64,000 nt of DNA from Protonemura montana. Lineage: Eukaryota > Arthropoda > Insecta > Plecoptera > Nemouridae. The translations under genes and the position numbers were made by a program. Every line of letters starts with the position of its first letter. Within the stretch, counting starts at the first letter, position 1. Under the pieces are notes generated by a model that saw nothing but the letters and a program-made list of their open reading frames with translations, did not search any database and was not told where the DNA came from. Location of the stretch: positions 8,742,001 through 8,806,000 of the forward strand of contig OX387606.1 of assembly GCA_947568835.1 (NCBI GenBank). Reading direction: 5' to 3'. Positions 1 through 12,966 of the stretch are shown here, one piece after another.

Positions 1-352
1 ACTCTAGTCATGTAGCATCTTTTTAATGTGAAGTGGCGGAAATTTGATTTTGTTTTATTGAATTTGATAATAATGAGATTTCGATTATGACTAAAAACAC
101 ATTGAACTGTGAAAGTTAAGTTTGAGTTCAGAACTTTTTTTTTTTTAATAGAATCACGAAAATATTTAAAATCTAATCTTTCGTAACACTAAAGATGTGG
201 TGACCAGAGGACCAAACATGTAGGCGGTTCCGGCTCTAGATCTCACAAGCATAGCCATGGCATACCGCCACTGTATGATGGGTGTCCCGGCTGCTGGGTG
301 AGAGAATACAGCTCTTTTGAGCCGTGTAGAAAGGCATGAGGAAGGAGTAGGA

Positions 353-369
353 GGGGGGGGGGGGGGGGG
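353..369. repeat. G17 homopolymer
   Basis: Uninterrupted run of 17 G. Confidence 0.95.
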
Positions 370-934
370 CAATCACTTGAGCGACCAGTCGAAGCGAACG
401 CCTCCGGGTTTTGCGGGTTGCGTTGCGTTGATCGAGTTTGACGGGTGACGCGACATCGTCTTCCTGCTCACGGAGAAAGTTAAGTAAACAGCTTCCTGCG
501 TCTGAATGGTACACCGCCCGGGAGAAAGCGCGACGCCGTTTGAACAATATTTCGGCGAAGTGTGGCCCGGTCTGCACTTGTTTCAAAGCTACGCCGAGTG
601 GAAGTAATTAAACGCTTGTTTCAGAGCCGAGGGAAATTTAGATTAGAGAAACGTCGATACGAATATGTTGTTGAGAACGTTTTAACCAACGTGTAGACTG
701 CATTATTTAAGCGTGAACGTACTCTAGAACGTTGTCTGTGCTTTCGCTCAACACCAGCGGCAGCCTCTTTGAATGCTGAAGTTGACAAAATCAAATATTA
801 ATTTTTGAATGTTGTCTAAATGCTGAGTGTAAGTTTTAAACACTTATGATTAGCATAGTGGAAAACCATCTTAGAAACAAGTTTCTTTTCAGATGGCAGA
901 CGAGGTGTTTCAAATACACTCCAAATAAAATATA

Positions 935-1328
935 TCAAGGAAAGTAGTAATATCATAATAGTCTTCTCTGTGGATCTCAATTGGAACAAAAAATCATGCT
1001 CTCTGTGTGGATATACCTACATAAAATATAAAATATAAAATATAATATCATAATAATATGAAATATAATGTTGTCTATAAACACAGGGTAATTAATCAAA
1101 TTCAAGTACGTGCACTCTGAGTACTTTATTATCCGTTGTATGTTAATCAGAAACACTTTGTTAGACAGAAATAAACTTACGAAGCAGTGATTGAACCCGA
1201 TGTAAGTGCGCTCTACTTTCAAATTATTTTCCTGATCCCTTTGATGCTCAGCCAGAATAGACAGGGTGGATAATTTTTTGTTCCAATTGAGATCTAGAGA
1301 GAAGACGATATATTACTACTTTCCTTGA
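935..1328. mobile_element. MITE-like element with about 60-bp inverted termini
   Basis: The left end (935-998, opening TCAAGGAAAGTAGTAATAT) is the imperfect reverse complement of the right end (1270-1328, closing ATTACTACTTTCCTTGA). Shared blocks include CTTCTCT and GATCTCAATTGGAACAAAAAA. About 270 bp of AT-rich noncoding sequence lies between, including an AAAATAT repeat. There is no transposase. I see no clear target-site duplication, so an inverted duplication is the alternative. Confidence 0.55.
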
Positions 1329-4300
1329 AGAACACGTCTAAATTCTTTGTTTTCTACAACGTTTGAAGTCCGCTGTGTACACAATACGCCTGCAGGCGGG
1401 AATTGAAAAACAGCGCCCAGTGAAATTACACATCCATTCTTATTTTGTTCGTAAACACACTGGGCAAAGTTAGCTACAAAGCAACAATAAGCAAAATGTA
1501 ATTAAAGACAGATACCATAAAAAAAAATGAAAACAATCACAACGTGAGGTGTTTACGTACACACACTCACACACATACACGTCAGTTTTTTTATACCTTT
1601 TAATGACGTTGTCGAATTCCAGCCGTTTCGAAACCCTTTCATACGACATATAAACAAAACAAAAAGCCAAAAGCACGGCAATTACATTGTGTACGCGGGT
1701 CCGGGCACATGAGATGAGCGGCTGGAAGGGTGCAGATGTTACGATACCCGCTTAGCATGTACCCCACGTCCAGGCGCACGGGCCTCATCTCCAGCATTGC
1801 CTACCCCCATCCCCAAGCCCGGTGCACGAGTGTGTACATGATATGGAAAATAAATACCATCCTTTCACCCGGCACCCATTCGAACACGCGCGCGCGCAGC
1901 GGGGAAATTTAAAAATATCGGCTTTATGCATTTGGCATGTTTGCATATTTGCCTGTCTCTGTTTGTTCGCCGCCTCCTCTCTTGTAATTCGCTCTCTGTA
2001 TCCATCTCCCGCTCTCGCGCTCTTGCGTTCGTTATTCCAAACGCTGTGTATGTAGGCTTAGGTTCTGAACCAATAACAACACTCCCCGAATGGTATTAAT
2101 GAATTATTACGTTTTACCATGACGAAATTTGCACATTTGAACCCGACGGTGTCAAAAGTGTAGAATGTCACAATCTGTATAATTGTTGGTGAAGCATTTT
2201 AGGCGTTAGTTTCTAGACAATTGAAATGCAAGCGGTCTGCTTGGGCGAGTTGAGTGAAGATCTACGACTGTTGCGATTGAATTGTGACTTTTGATTTGGT
2301 TATACAAAACGCGCGTGCGTGTCGGCGTGCTTATGGCGTGGCGGACAAGAGTGCAAAACGACTCCAAGTGCGTGTGCGCAACGCAAACACGCACCGGCAC
2401 AGCTAATTGCTGTTTCGCTGTGTGCTTACTGGTTATTTTTTTTGATGTAAAAACCTTTTAGAGTGGCGACAAGTGTATTTCGCAAGCGTGTAAACTTTTC
2501 GGCTTTTGTTTGAATGCCGTTAAATTATATATGCGTGGAGGTGCCGGGTCTAGTTGATGTGTGAGAATTTTTTGTGACAAGTTATGTTGACAGGACGTTA
2601 TTTTTATAATGGATTTAGTTAAAAACAAAAATGTATTATATTTTCATTTCCTTATTTAATTAAGATGTCAATTTCTGAAAGATTGAAACTCAAGGGGCAA
2701 ATTTTTTAGCCACTTCGTGTTGTTATAAGGCGCTCTCATTTCTCAGCGACGTGGTATTAAAGTGCAATTATGAATTGTGGATAAATAAACTTAAAAAAAG
2801 TGGAAGTGCCCGATTTGTAAGAAAATCCTCGACCTATTTCCTTGTTACCAACGAACATAGCTTAGCTACTTGAGGCTCCAACTCAGCGTAATATTTTTAA
2901 CCCGATGTTTAGTAAAACCCAAAGTTGCGAGTTCGCCTCGAGCACTTTAGTTATTACACTTCTTCAATATTTGCCATGATAGTTTTCCAGCAAAGAGCGG
3001 AGCAAACTGGAAACTTCGCCGCGAAACGAATAAGGTATTTGTGAAAAGCAAAAGAAGGCCCACTGGCACTGCTCAGCGCTCGTGGTGGTAGGAGGAGGGC
3101 GGGGGCTTGCCCTGCAGAACTCGTTGAGCGCCAGCTCATGCGGCCGCGACCACGAATTGCTGGATAGAACTCCTCTCGGTTCGTTTGGGCTCAATGTGCA
3201 CTGCATTAGGACGTACTCATCTAAAACCCTTATAGTCGGCAAAGAGTTAATGGCAGTTTTTAACTATGGAGATGGATTTCCCTTCGATCCGCTTCCAGCT
3301 CTCGCAAATAAAAGTTCGCCAGGTTCTATACTAACTACTTACATAGAGATCCCGGGGAACGCTCAAATATTTACTAAAACGATTGGAACCATGGTAATAA
3401 TGTAAGATTGCCGATAGAAAATAGATTTCGAACGTATAACAAAGGTCTATATAATCCTTCAATCGGGGGCTCAATTTAATCATCACAAAAACCCGGAGAA
3501 AGTTCGAAAATCACACTTCTCTCTTTCCACCCACGAAACACACACGCACCGACGCATTCGGGCAAAGTGATTTTCGCCCGAAACTTCTGCCCCCAACCGA
3601 TTGCAATCAGAATTAATTTTAATTGAGGCACTTAATTCATTCATTCCACGAAACACATTAGCGAGTGTCTGCCCCCCAAAATCCTAATCCCGTTTAAGTG
3701 CCAACGCACGAGAAACAGCGCGCTGCCTGCCCCCGTAGAGTGAGCGCTGTCTGTGGCAGCGCGGTGAAGCCGACGATGGCGTTCGCGTTGGTGCCGACGT
3801 CGGCGGTGTTGATTCGCGCTTCTCGCACTGACTAAATTATCCTGTTTTGAGTAGTTTCTCTGTTCATAATGCTCGATTTAAGTCCTTCGCATCCCCCGAC
3901 GAGCAGCAACCAACTCATTGTTAAACGCAAATGCTACAAGGACACGAGGCGACATACAGAGTCGACGTCGCCATTATCTCTATCTCCTGATTTCGTCCTG
4001 AGACTTGCCGTAAGTCATCCATCGAAAGGACGTCGTCTCTTCGACATCCACCTCCGTCCGAGCGAAGACTCAATCGCTTTTAATGACTTTCTAGTCGTCC
4101 GTTAATTAGTTTGCGAACACACATACACACCCTAGGAAACAACACGTGGGGCTTTAGCCGGCGAGGATGTCGGAGAAGTTTGTGGCCTCGGTCGGTCGCG
4201 GACAGAGGCGTTTATCGGACACTTTAGCGCTGGGAGTTGCGAATGCTGGAAGACCAATCGATCAAATTGTCACACGTGGAAATGGAGAGGTTCGCTCGTG

Positions 4301-5387
4301 CTAGTACCTATATACGATCGGTGGCGAGAGAGAGAAAAAAGGGATAACTTTTGATACACTTCAAAATTGATCCTATTGTGTTGGTCTATTTCGTTTGTTA
4401 TTGTGTTGTGTGTTTTGCTCCCCGTCTCTTTTTGTTGCAGACACAATATCCTGTGCATTAGCGTCGCGTCCTATTGTATTTGGAGTCAAATCGGAGACGC
4501 CGAGCAGCTAAGGAGGACCTTTGCATGACACATATAACTCCCCAGCGACATATTGCAGCCAGCGAGTATTAAATCAGGGTAAAACATAATTTATCCCCGA
4601 CTGTTCTGCATATAAATCCGTCTGGCTTGCTGCTATTTGCCGTGCTTCTTCGTCGTCGCTTGCTCCTTGCTGTTTGCCGACATGAAGAACCGAAGCAAGG
4701 CTCTTGAAACAGCCGGCCCGCAAACAATTGCCCGCTGAGATAATGCAGAGATATTGCCAAGAAGCGAGAGTGTAACTACTATGTATGAACGTAATATCAC
4801 GCCACGGTATGTACACTGTACATAGCTCAAAGGGGAAAAAATTAGACGCCGTTTTAGGGAGAGCAATATTTGCAGTATTATAACAATACCATCGCTTGCT
4901 TTTACGAAAAGAAAACGTTTTCCAATAAGTTTGCTGTTGTTTTAAATACTCTATCTGAACAACTAGAGCGCGCATCGAAAGCTAATTGGCATATGTTGAT
5001 ACTAAAGAAAATGTAGTTTTAGCTACAAATGATAACTAATTATAAAGTTTTCACATGTTAGTTTCGCCATGTATACACTCAGCATTCAGCATGCAGCATT
5101 GATGATCATTCCTCTCAATGTGAAACTGTAATCCATGGAATTGCGACTTCCCTGAAACTCTGAACGGCGTTGGGGTACGCGTTTATAGGCGGGGATGTGT
5201 ATATACATAGAGTACAGAAACGAGCCAGACGTTGAGGGCTGCCGTGTTGAAAGAGATGAAAGCAGATAAGAAATACGGGCGTCCCGTTTTTGGAAATAAC
5301 ACAAACCAAGTGTAAAAGGATGTATTTTAACTAGGACTTCGTTGGTAAGCTGCGGCTATATTCACCAGTACGGTATGTGTATCAGAA

Positions 5388-5408
5388 TGTGTGTGTGTGT
5401 GTGTGTGT
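5388..5408. repeat. TG microsatellite
   Basis: About ten TG units, followed by imperfect TGTG sequence. Confidence 0.95.
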
Positions 5409-5540
5409 ATGTGTTTGTGTCCGTGTGTAGGGCTGGGCTGGGCCCTGAATCTGATATAGTGTCACTTGTGCCCTTGTTTACGGCCTGTGGTGGGCGACTG
5501 TGTGTTGCATGCATGAGAAGGAAAGGGGTAGTTCTTTATC

Positions 5541-5632
5541 TGGCGTTTGTGGTGGGTAGGGTTTATCGGTCTCGAGGGCCCACGGGTTCGATACCATTCA
5601 AACTAACTCTGGATCTATATATATATATATAT
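5541..5632 (+). repeat. possible degraded tRNA-like SINE with TA tail
   Basis: GGTTCGATACC at 5585-5595 is one base from the Pol III B-box consensus. TGGCGTTTGTGG at 5541-5552 is a poor A box exactly 44 nt upstream. A TA repeat follows at 5616-5632. The T-arm does not fold well, so it is not a functional tRNA gene. Confidence 0.25.
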
Positions 5633-5746
5633 TGCACACGAAACACATGAGCTGCATTGCTTTTAACCAGCCGTTTTAAAACGCTTGTGAAATACTGAAA
5701 AGCGAAAAGAAAATCAGGGTAGTTTTGGCGTGTGAGTGTGTTTGTG

Positions 5747-5793
5747 TTTTTTTTTTTTTTTTGAGAAAGTGGGTTTTTTTTTTTTTTTTTTTT
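5747..5793. repeat. two T runs (16 and 20 nt)
   Basis: T16 at 5747-5762 and T20 at 5774-5793, separated by GAGAAAGTGGG. Confidence 0.95.
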
Positions 5794-8700
5794 GTGCAAC
5801 GCGGTGCTGGTAAAGTCTCCCGAGATGTGTGTTTCTGGACCAAGCGTTCCATTATTTAGAAAGCTGGTATAAGTTTCACCTCTCTTTGGGACAGCCGGAT
5901 TGTATATGGTGCACGAATTAATAAGGGAATGAAGTGTCGAATATGTAACTTTTCTTGCGCGTTGGTTAATTTTGGTTCAGTTTATTTATAATTTCTTGCT
6001 CGTGCAAATGTTTGCTTTGGTATCTCGAAGCGAACAGTTTTTAACTACATTCATTTGAAAATTGTGTGCTCAAAGTTATTTATTGTGTATTAGAATTAAT
6101 TATTCGTTGACAAACACGAAGCAATACAGTAAATATTGGACATTCACCAAAGGAAAATAATATTTTTTGAGTGATGAATTAAAGAACGCTTTCATTATAA
6201 AGCGTGTAAAACAAAAAACATTTTTTGTGTATTAGCTGAAATTTCCCATTAATAAGAAGAATTTGTAATTTAAAAATTTCACCTCCAGAAAACACGGCGA
6301 GCAATATTGAATATTAATATTCGCAAATCTAGTTCAGTTCACACAATATCATAACCATGCACAGTCTGCAACCATGCCCATGCGAGAAGTGCTTCCATCA
6401 TTGATGAAACCAGAACAATCCAACAAGATCGTATACCTGAGACAAATGACATGTCGCTCATTCAGTTAAAGTATCGAACTATCTTCCCTCTCCTTCCCCC
6501 AAGCACTCCTTGCATTGTTTCTACTCCACCGACTCTCTGTCTGCGTAGCCAATCGGCTCAAAGTTCTCGCTGATCTATTCTGCATTCATGATCTTCACGG
6601 GCGCTAAGTGTAGCCAAGATAATATTTGCTGTAACTATAAGACATTTTCGTACATATTACTTACCAGCTGGGATATGCTCCGGTTCATATTGAACTATTT
6701 GCTTTTATTTGGATTTAATTTTGGCTTTAGTTGATTTAGAGTTCTATTAGTTTTATTGCTGTGAAAAAATTCCCAGTTTTGCGAAGGTTAGAAATAGAAA
6801 AAAAGAAAGTCTCGTTCACCGTGTCACTGCCAAAACCTTGGGTCACTGTCACAATAATAAAAAACCGGTACACGGTTAGCTTTCCGCGGAAATTTCGAAA
6901 GAACTCGGAATTTTTTTTTTGGTGCCCTATACCTTAAAAACAACGGTGACTAGCAGAAATTTAACTATCTTACGGGAAAAAAATTGAGACCAGTGCTGAA
7001 AAGTTCTCCCAAATCCAATAAGCCACGGATCTCGCTACCCTTTTTTGTTCGCCTTTGTGGTCATTCCTATCACGTCTCAACTGTCGTCTATAAAAACCAG
7101 TGCCCGACTGTTTTAAAGACGTGACGTCGCTTCAATAGTTAGGCAAACAAATAATTTTGAACTTAATAATTCATTGGTAACAGTATTTTCTTCAAAGTCT
7201 GCTCTGATCAATTTCACGAATTTTATAATTTATTTTTATGTTTGAATTTTTAAGTACCAAGCATATTCCTGAACAAGTCTTAATATGGCATAACACAAGC
7301 GTAAGTTTATGTGGATTTAATTCCTGTGAAATAATTAATTATGGTTGTTTCAGAACATGGCAATGTGAAAGGAAATAACAATACGATACAAATAAAAATA
7401 AATAAAAACTATTTTCATGTTAGTTTGTCCGGATCTATCTTACAAGAATGTGGGATATTTGCACCCATGGTTCATGCCAATTGGAGCTAAATAAACCGCT
7501 TATACCCCAAGTTCGAATCAATTTCCGCAACAATTAGACGGACAAAGTCTACCCCACAGAGAAGTTCCATTAGCACCATCCACCCCTTCCGCCGTACCAC
7601 CATCCAACGCAACCCGCCATATGCAACAGAGCGAATTGTGAAGCTGCAAGGCACAAAGCCAAGATGGCTAAGTGTGTAGGTAACTTTTACTTATACCCAA
7701 CATATAACGTCAAGTTATGTTCTAAGCAAGAAAATGTTGAAATGTTTAGTACAAGAGAATAAAGTTCTCTCGACTTATTACAGAATCCCCGGCTGAAAAG
7801 CGCCCCGGCAACTCTCACCACCTACCCCCCGTCGCCGCCACCTCCCCAATCCCCGGCTCGCCACAGTTTAGGGGCTGGTTTTTAGGTTTTTGTTACTATA
7901 TATGTATGCGCGACTCTAGCGTTAACCTACTCCCACTCTTCTCCAGTGCTACCAACTTATCTAACTACATCCGCGTGTGACGACATTAACGGGGAATTAT
8001 GATGGCGAGTCAAGCTGATGAATAAATATCGTAGGCATCGGGTATAAAACATTACCCGCGTGTTTTGGGTGAACGGAGAAGTGGAGTTCGCATAAAAAAA
8101 AACAGGAGGGAGTGGTGAGGGCCAAAGGGGACAGGACTCGCGGAAAACCGCAACGTTCACGGTATCTCGTCGACGAGCGAGCAACACACTTTTAACACAA
8201 TTACCACATTACCCGTAAATATCATCTGAAACATGTGAGTGCAGCGTTGACGTCACATGATAGTAATTTATCTACTCAGTGTGTATAGGTACAGTGTGCC
8301 AGTAGATTTTATAATGGCGTCAGTGTGCGCGCCGTGGCGAGACGTGTCTAGTAAAAAGTTTTGCCGAATAGTTTTCAAACATTTTACATGAGGGGGGATG
8401 GAAATTGTCGGTGAGCTTGCTGTGAAAGTTAGCGCTTGCTAACACAATGACGGATGTTGCGTAGTGTCTGGTGTGTGGAGGAATTATTGCGCTATCGAGA
8501 GCGTGTGGAGCCTTTCAGTTTCAGGACTTTCCTAATGGCAATCATTACGTGCTTTATCGCCGGGAAAAACGGCGAGCAGGCCGTTTAGGCTAAAACGTGG
8601 GGACATCAATGCAATATTTATAGGCCTAGCCAATAGCAGTTATTATATTTATATTGAAAAAACAGTAAAATTTTGAAATATACGGCTTCTTGGAAAGGCG

Positions 8701-9670
8701 TGAGCCCTTTTTTTTTAACAAAAGAGGCCATTTATTTTATTTTTGAAACACAATGAATGCTTTTATGTCGGCAAGTTGAAGATATGCGTGAGAAAGATTT
8801 AAAGTAGGTATAATGATATAAAATAAAAAAACTTTTGTCTGTTTTAATAACGTACTTATAATTGTCCATTAACAATTGGGACTGGAGTTACTAAAATCCT
8901 TTCAGAGATCTACTAACAGATAATCCAATTATTAAAACCAAGCACCAAACAAAAGAACACTTTCCGAAAACGCCACTCGGTACTATTTCTCATTCTTGCC
9001 ACCTCCCATTTCACCTCTCATTTACGACGGACTGCATTTTCATCGACATCTATTATGGTTAATGTACCACGCATCGCGTCGATCCCTTCCTCCCCTGAAT
9101 TATTATTACCTACCAGAATAAATTATGCAATTTTCTTTTCACACGGAACGCTAGATTCCCGACACAAACGACGCGAAAGAGATGCTGACACCGCTCGCGA
9201 GAAGCGCTGAGAAACGAGGCAATATGGCGCTCGGTCGTGCCGACTTTAAGCGGCCATTTATCTTTATTGATTCATCCAAACAACTGCATTGTTCTTAGCC
9301 GCCTTTCGCTAATGTCCTTTTGGTCGGCGCTCGATTGGGACTCGATGCATAATAACGCCATGAAGCCGACACGAAAACAAACACATCAATTGGGACTCCC
9401 GCATGTGCTTGCAAGACATTTTCAATTTCATTACTTCCGAGTTTTGGGGGGAACGTTCGGGAGATGCGATTTCGATGGCGTAATGATAAGTTAAGACTTG
9501 CGACTCGTTAAGCCTTATGAATGTAGTTGGAAAAGGTGTGGGATGTGATCGTAGTATGCTACTGTGACGGGTACTTCGGGTGGCTCTTTATTTTCTACAG
9601 TTGTAATATATTAGTCTTTTAATTGACCATGACGATTGATAGGTAACAGGGATTGTTATAATATCGCAGA

Positions 9671-9692
9671 TGTGTGTGTGTGTGTGTGTGTG
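9671..9692. repeat. TG microsatellite
   Basis: Eleven perfect TG units. Confidence 0.95.
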
Positions 9693-11422
9693 TTTCCCCC
9701 AATGAGCTGAGAAGTTCCATGATTGACCGTGGGTGTATACACATTTGTAAAAGCAACAAAATGTGTATGAGACCTGTGTTATACGCTGTAAAATAAAAGG
9801 CAAGGCAAGAGGTGAAATGTGTTAAAGAAAAGACAATTCAAAGTTTTCTTACTATCGAGGAATTGAACTTTTTCAATAAAACCTCATGTGTGCAGCTGTA
9901 ATTTAATCTGGCTCTAGAGCGAATGCTAGGACCGGAGCGGCTTATTGAGTTAGGCCTGCCAGAACATATAGTAGTAGTGCGCCCATAGAACTGCTGGAAC
10001 GGGCCGAGCCCGCCCGCCGCCCGCCCGGGTAAAGGTATTAGAGGCCGAACGGCAGCGTCTTCAAACGTACACGTCAATTTCGAATGATACAAGATTGCAG
10101 TCCAAGTTTCCACGGGCGGCAGCCATCTTTAATACTATAGATGTGTAAGTAGAAATAAAACAAAACAAAATAAAACTACCGCAATATGACCACTTGGCCA
10201 TTTCCTATTTGCCGCTGGCGCTATTCTCGTTTCTGTCGTCGAAACAAGGACACGGCTTTTGAATGAAAACGCCACTTTTCCACGCTGTCGTTGCGTTTCC
10301 CGAAACATTTTCACCCGCTGGGCGGTTTTGAGGAGCGAATCAGCCGCGGCGTACGCTAGTATAGACTGCAGACGATTGCTATGATGTTATGCACGGTTAT
10401 TGCGGCCAGATTGGCCAAAAGTAGGTCAGCGCTGCAGTGACAAGCCAAGCACTTTAAAGATATTTTGACATTCTGTACGCGGTGTTTATTCGCTTTCAAA
10501 CACTTCAAATACAATTTCTGTGCTCTTTCCAACAATCTAGTTGTCGACAGTGAACACAAGATTTCACTTATTTTTACCCATTGCGCGCGAATGGAGGAGC
10601 ACATAGTCTATATACAAGGACGTAATGCAGTCTTCGTCGAGCTTAGAAATGGTCGCCGTCATTCTTAAGTCCAGTTAAGTCCAATTCTATGTCGGGTAGA
10701 GCGCATCGTTCGGCCATAACCCGTGAATAATCTAGAAATTTGTATTTGCAGTTCAATTTTGCATATTCTTATGCCACATTACGGTACCTACATACAGTGC
10801 AGCTCAAGTAAACCATGTAGTAAAACGAAATAAACGTGTATATTTGGTCTGACGCCAACTCTCGTGCATTGAATCCTGGCGGCATATTTGTGTTATAGAC
10901 GGGTGACATATAGGTATAGTGTAGGTATCTTTAAGAGACAGGCTGCGGGGTTGTGCGATTTTGCCAATATCTTTCTATCTTTGTCAAGCGTCGTCCAATG
11001 ACGGGGCGTCGCTTTTCAAGGCGGCGTCCACGGAGTCTGGAAGATCCTAGCCATTAACTTTCCGACACACGCAGACGATTCTTTCGCGTCGCGTCTACCC
11101 TCTCTCTCAATCTACATATATAGAGACGCACACAGGATAATGACGGCTATCTCCTTTACGCGCATTGCCACCCCCTGTCATGAGTTATTGGAGCAAATGT
11201 AAAGTGTCGACTAGATATTCCAAAACTTCTTGTTACAAAAAAAAAAGAACTGGAAACTTTTGCGAGTTAGGTTGACGTTTCCGTCCGTGGAGTCGGCGTA
11301 CTGTGATATAAGCATTAAAATATGATCTGGCGATGAAAGTTTCGAGATGGTTTAGAAGAAAATAAGTGCGAGACACGAAGAGTTAAAGTTATTGCATTAC
11401 AATCGTAAAATCAAAGGTGTGG

Positions 11423-11424
<2 letters not shown>

Positions 11425-11459
<35 letters not shown>
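11425..11459. repeat. TA microsatellite
   Basis: About 17 perfect TA units. Confidence 0.95.
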
Positions 11460-11462
<3 letters not shown>

Positions 11463-12948
11463 AATACATAATGCTTTTAGCTTGCGGTTTCTCAAATTGG
11501 TTCTCAAAGTTGGCTAGAGCGAGGAAATTTGCTTTAAGTTCCCGGGACGCTGGCTTTGCCGAGGCGACGAACGCTACGGGAAAGCTAGCGCGAGTCGCGT
11601 CGCGTGCTGCAATTATCTTTTCGGATATAATTTAAGTTCTCGCAGCAAAGTTTTAGCCAAGTTTGTCAAAGAAATGTCTTTGGTCTTGGTCGGATTTTTC
11701 CCTCACCGGGCACGCGGGCGCGCAAACCCTCCGCAAACCGGCTAACAAGCGAGCAATCACGAACTGTTCAACTTATTTCCATACAAGATGCAGAACTGCT
11801 GCCGCGGCGGCGGCGGCGGACGGGCGGTTCGGCGCGGTGGCTACGGAATACACTGAATTGAGAATTGCGCGAGTACAAAAGGTAAAACTTGTTCACTATT
11901 TTTATTTTTTATTTTTTTGTGTAGCAGAAAGTGAAGAAGAAGTGTAGAAGAAATTTATGCTTTGTGCGGTCTAGTCATTGTGCAAGTGCATGCACAGTTT
12001 ACTGAGCGGTAATGCTAATGACGTAGCATTGTAACTTAGACCAAAAATGAAAAACAAGCTGCATAAGATGAACGTGTTTTTCAGTTAGTACATAACAACT
12101 GGGGGCAAACAGCGATTGCTCAGAATCAAGGTGGTAAACTTGTGAATAATTTGCCTTACCTTTAAGTTGTATAAGTACTCTGTTAAGTAGAACAAGATGC
12201 TTAAGCAGATCAATGGTGAATACAGTTGTAGGTTTTTATTGGCGTTTCAATAGGCATTTTAATAGCCATGAATTAATTTTCCTGACGAATGATTCGAATC
12301 GTGAGTGTAGTCATCATTGCGTAGGTACAAGTACTCTCCATCAGCATCAGGTTAAGTACCTATTTATAATGGCAGGTAAGTAGGTACAATTCCATAATAC
12401 ACATAATTATTGCTAATTTTGCAGCAAATACCTGCCGCGCTAGTCGGAGCACCCCTTGAGCAATAAGTACGGCACTTACTTCAGCAACGACGCTGAGGAC
12501 GCAGACTGAGCAGTATAAGAAAACGTTGCCAACTTCGAAACGGCTAAGACACGGGACTAAACGAACTAGTACTTTCGGGCACTAAATTACCATGCATTTG
12601 CATAACGCATAACAGCCGGGTTACGGCACTGTGGGGGGAGTAACTGGAATACTTTTAATCAAACACTACATTCGGAGGTCTAATTGTTCCATCGAGAGGA
12701 TTATTTCGAGGCGCGCCCCCACACTTTCCGGTCTAAATTGTAAACCTGTATTGACCACGTAAGCCAAGTTAGGGTCAGAGTTCGAATACAAGTTTCTATG
12801 GTAGAAGGTTCGAAAACCGCAGTTTAATCCATTGATACTTACAACAGCCACCGACAATGGAAGCGGCAATTTCCAATAAGATTGGACGCAATAATGATTC
12901 GCCACCCCGGCAATAGCGAGTTGCGCACAGCGTGTGTGCCCCATAACG

Positions 12949-12966
12949 CCCCCCCCCCCCCCCCCC
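12949..12966. repeat. C18 homopolymer
   Basis: Run of 18 C, followed after a single T by six more C. Confidence 0.95.

Noticed and set aside
2530-2570. GGAGGTGCCGGGTCTAG as a SINE B box
   Set aside because: The following bases do not fit a B box and there is no A box at a suitable distance.
3082-3405. 107-codon plus-strand ORF
   Set aside because: No motif, and it overlaps a minus-strand ORF of similar length. Probably chance.
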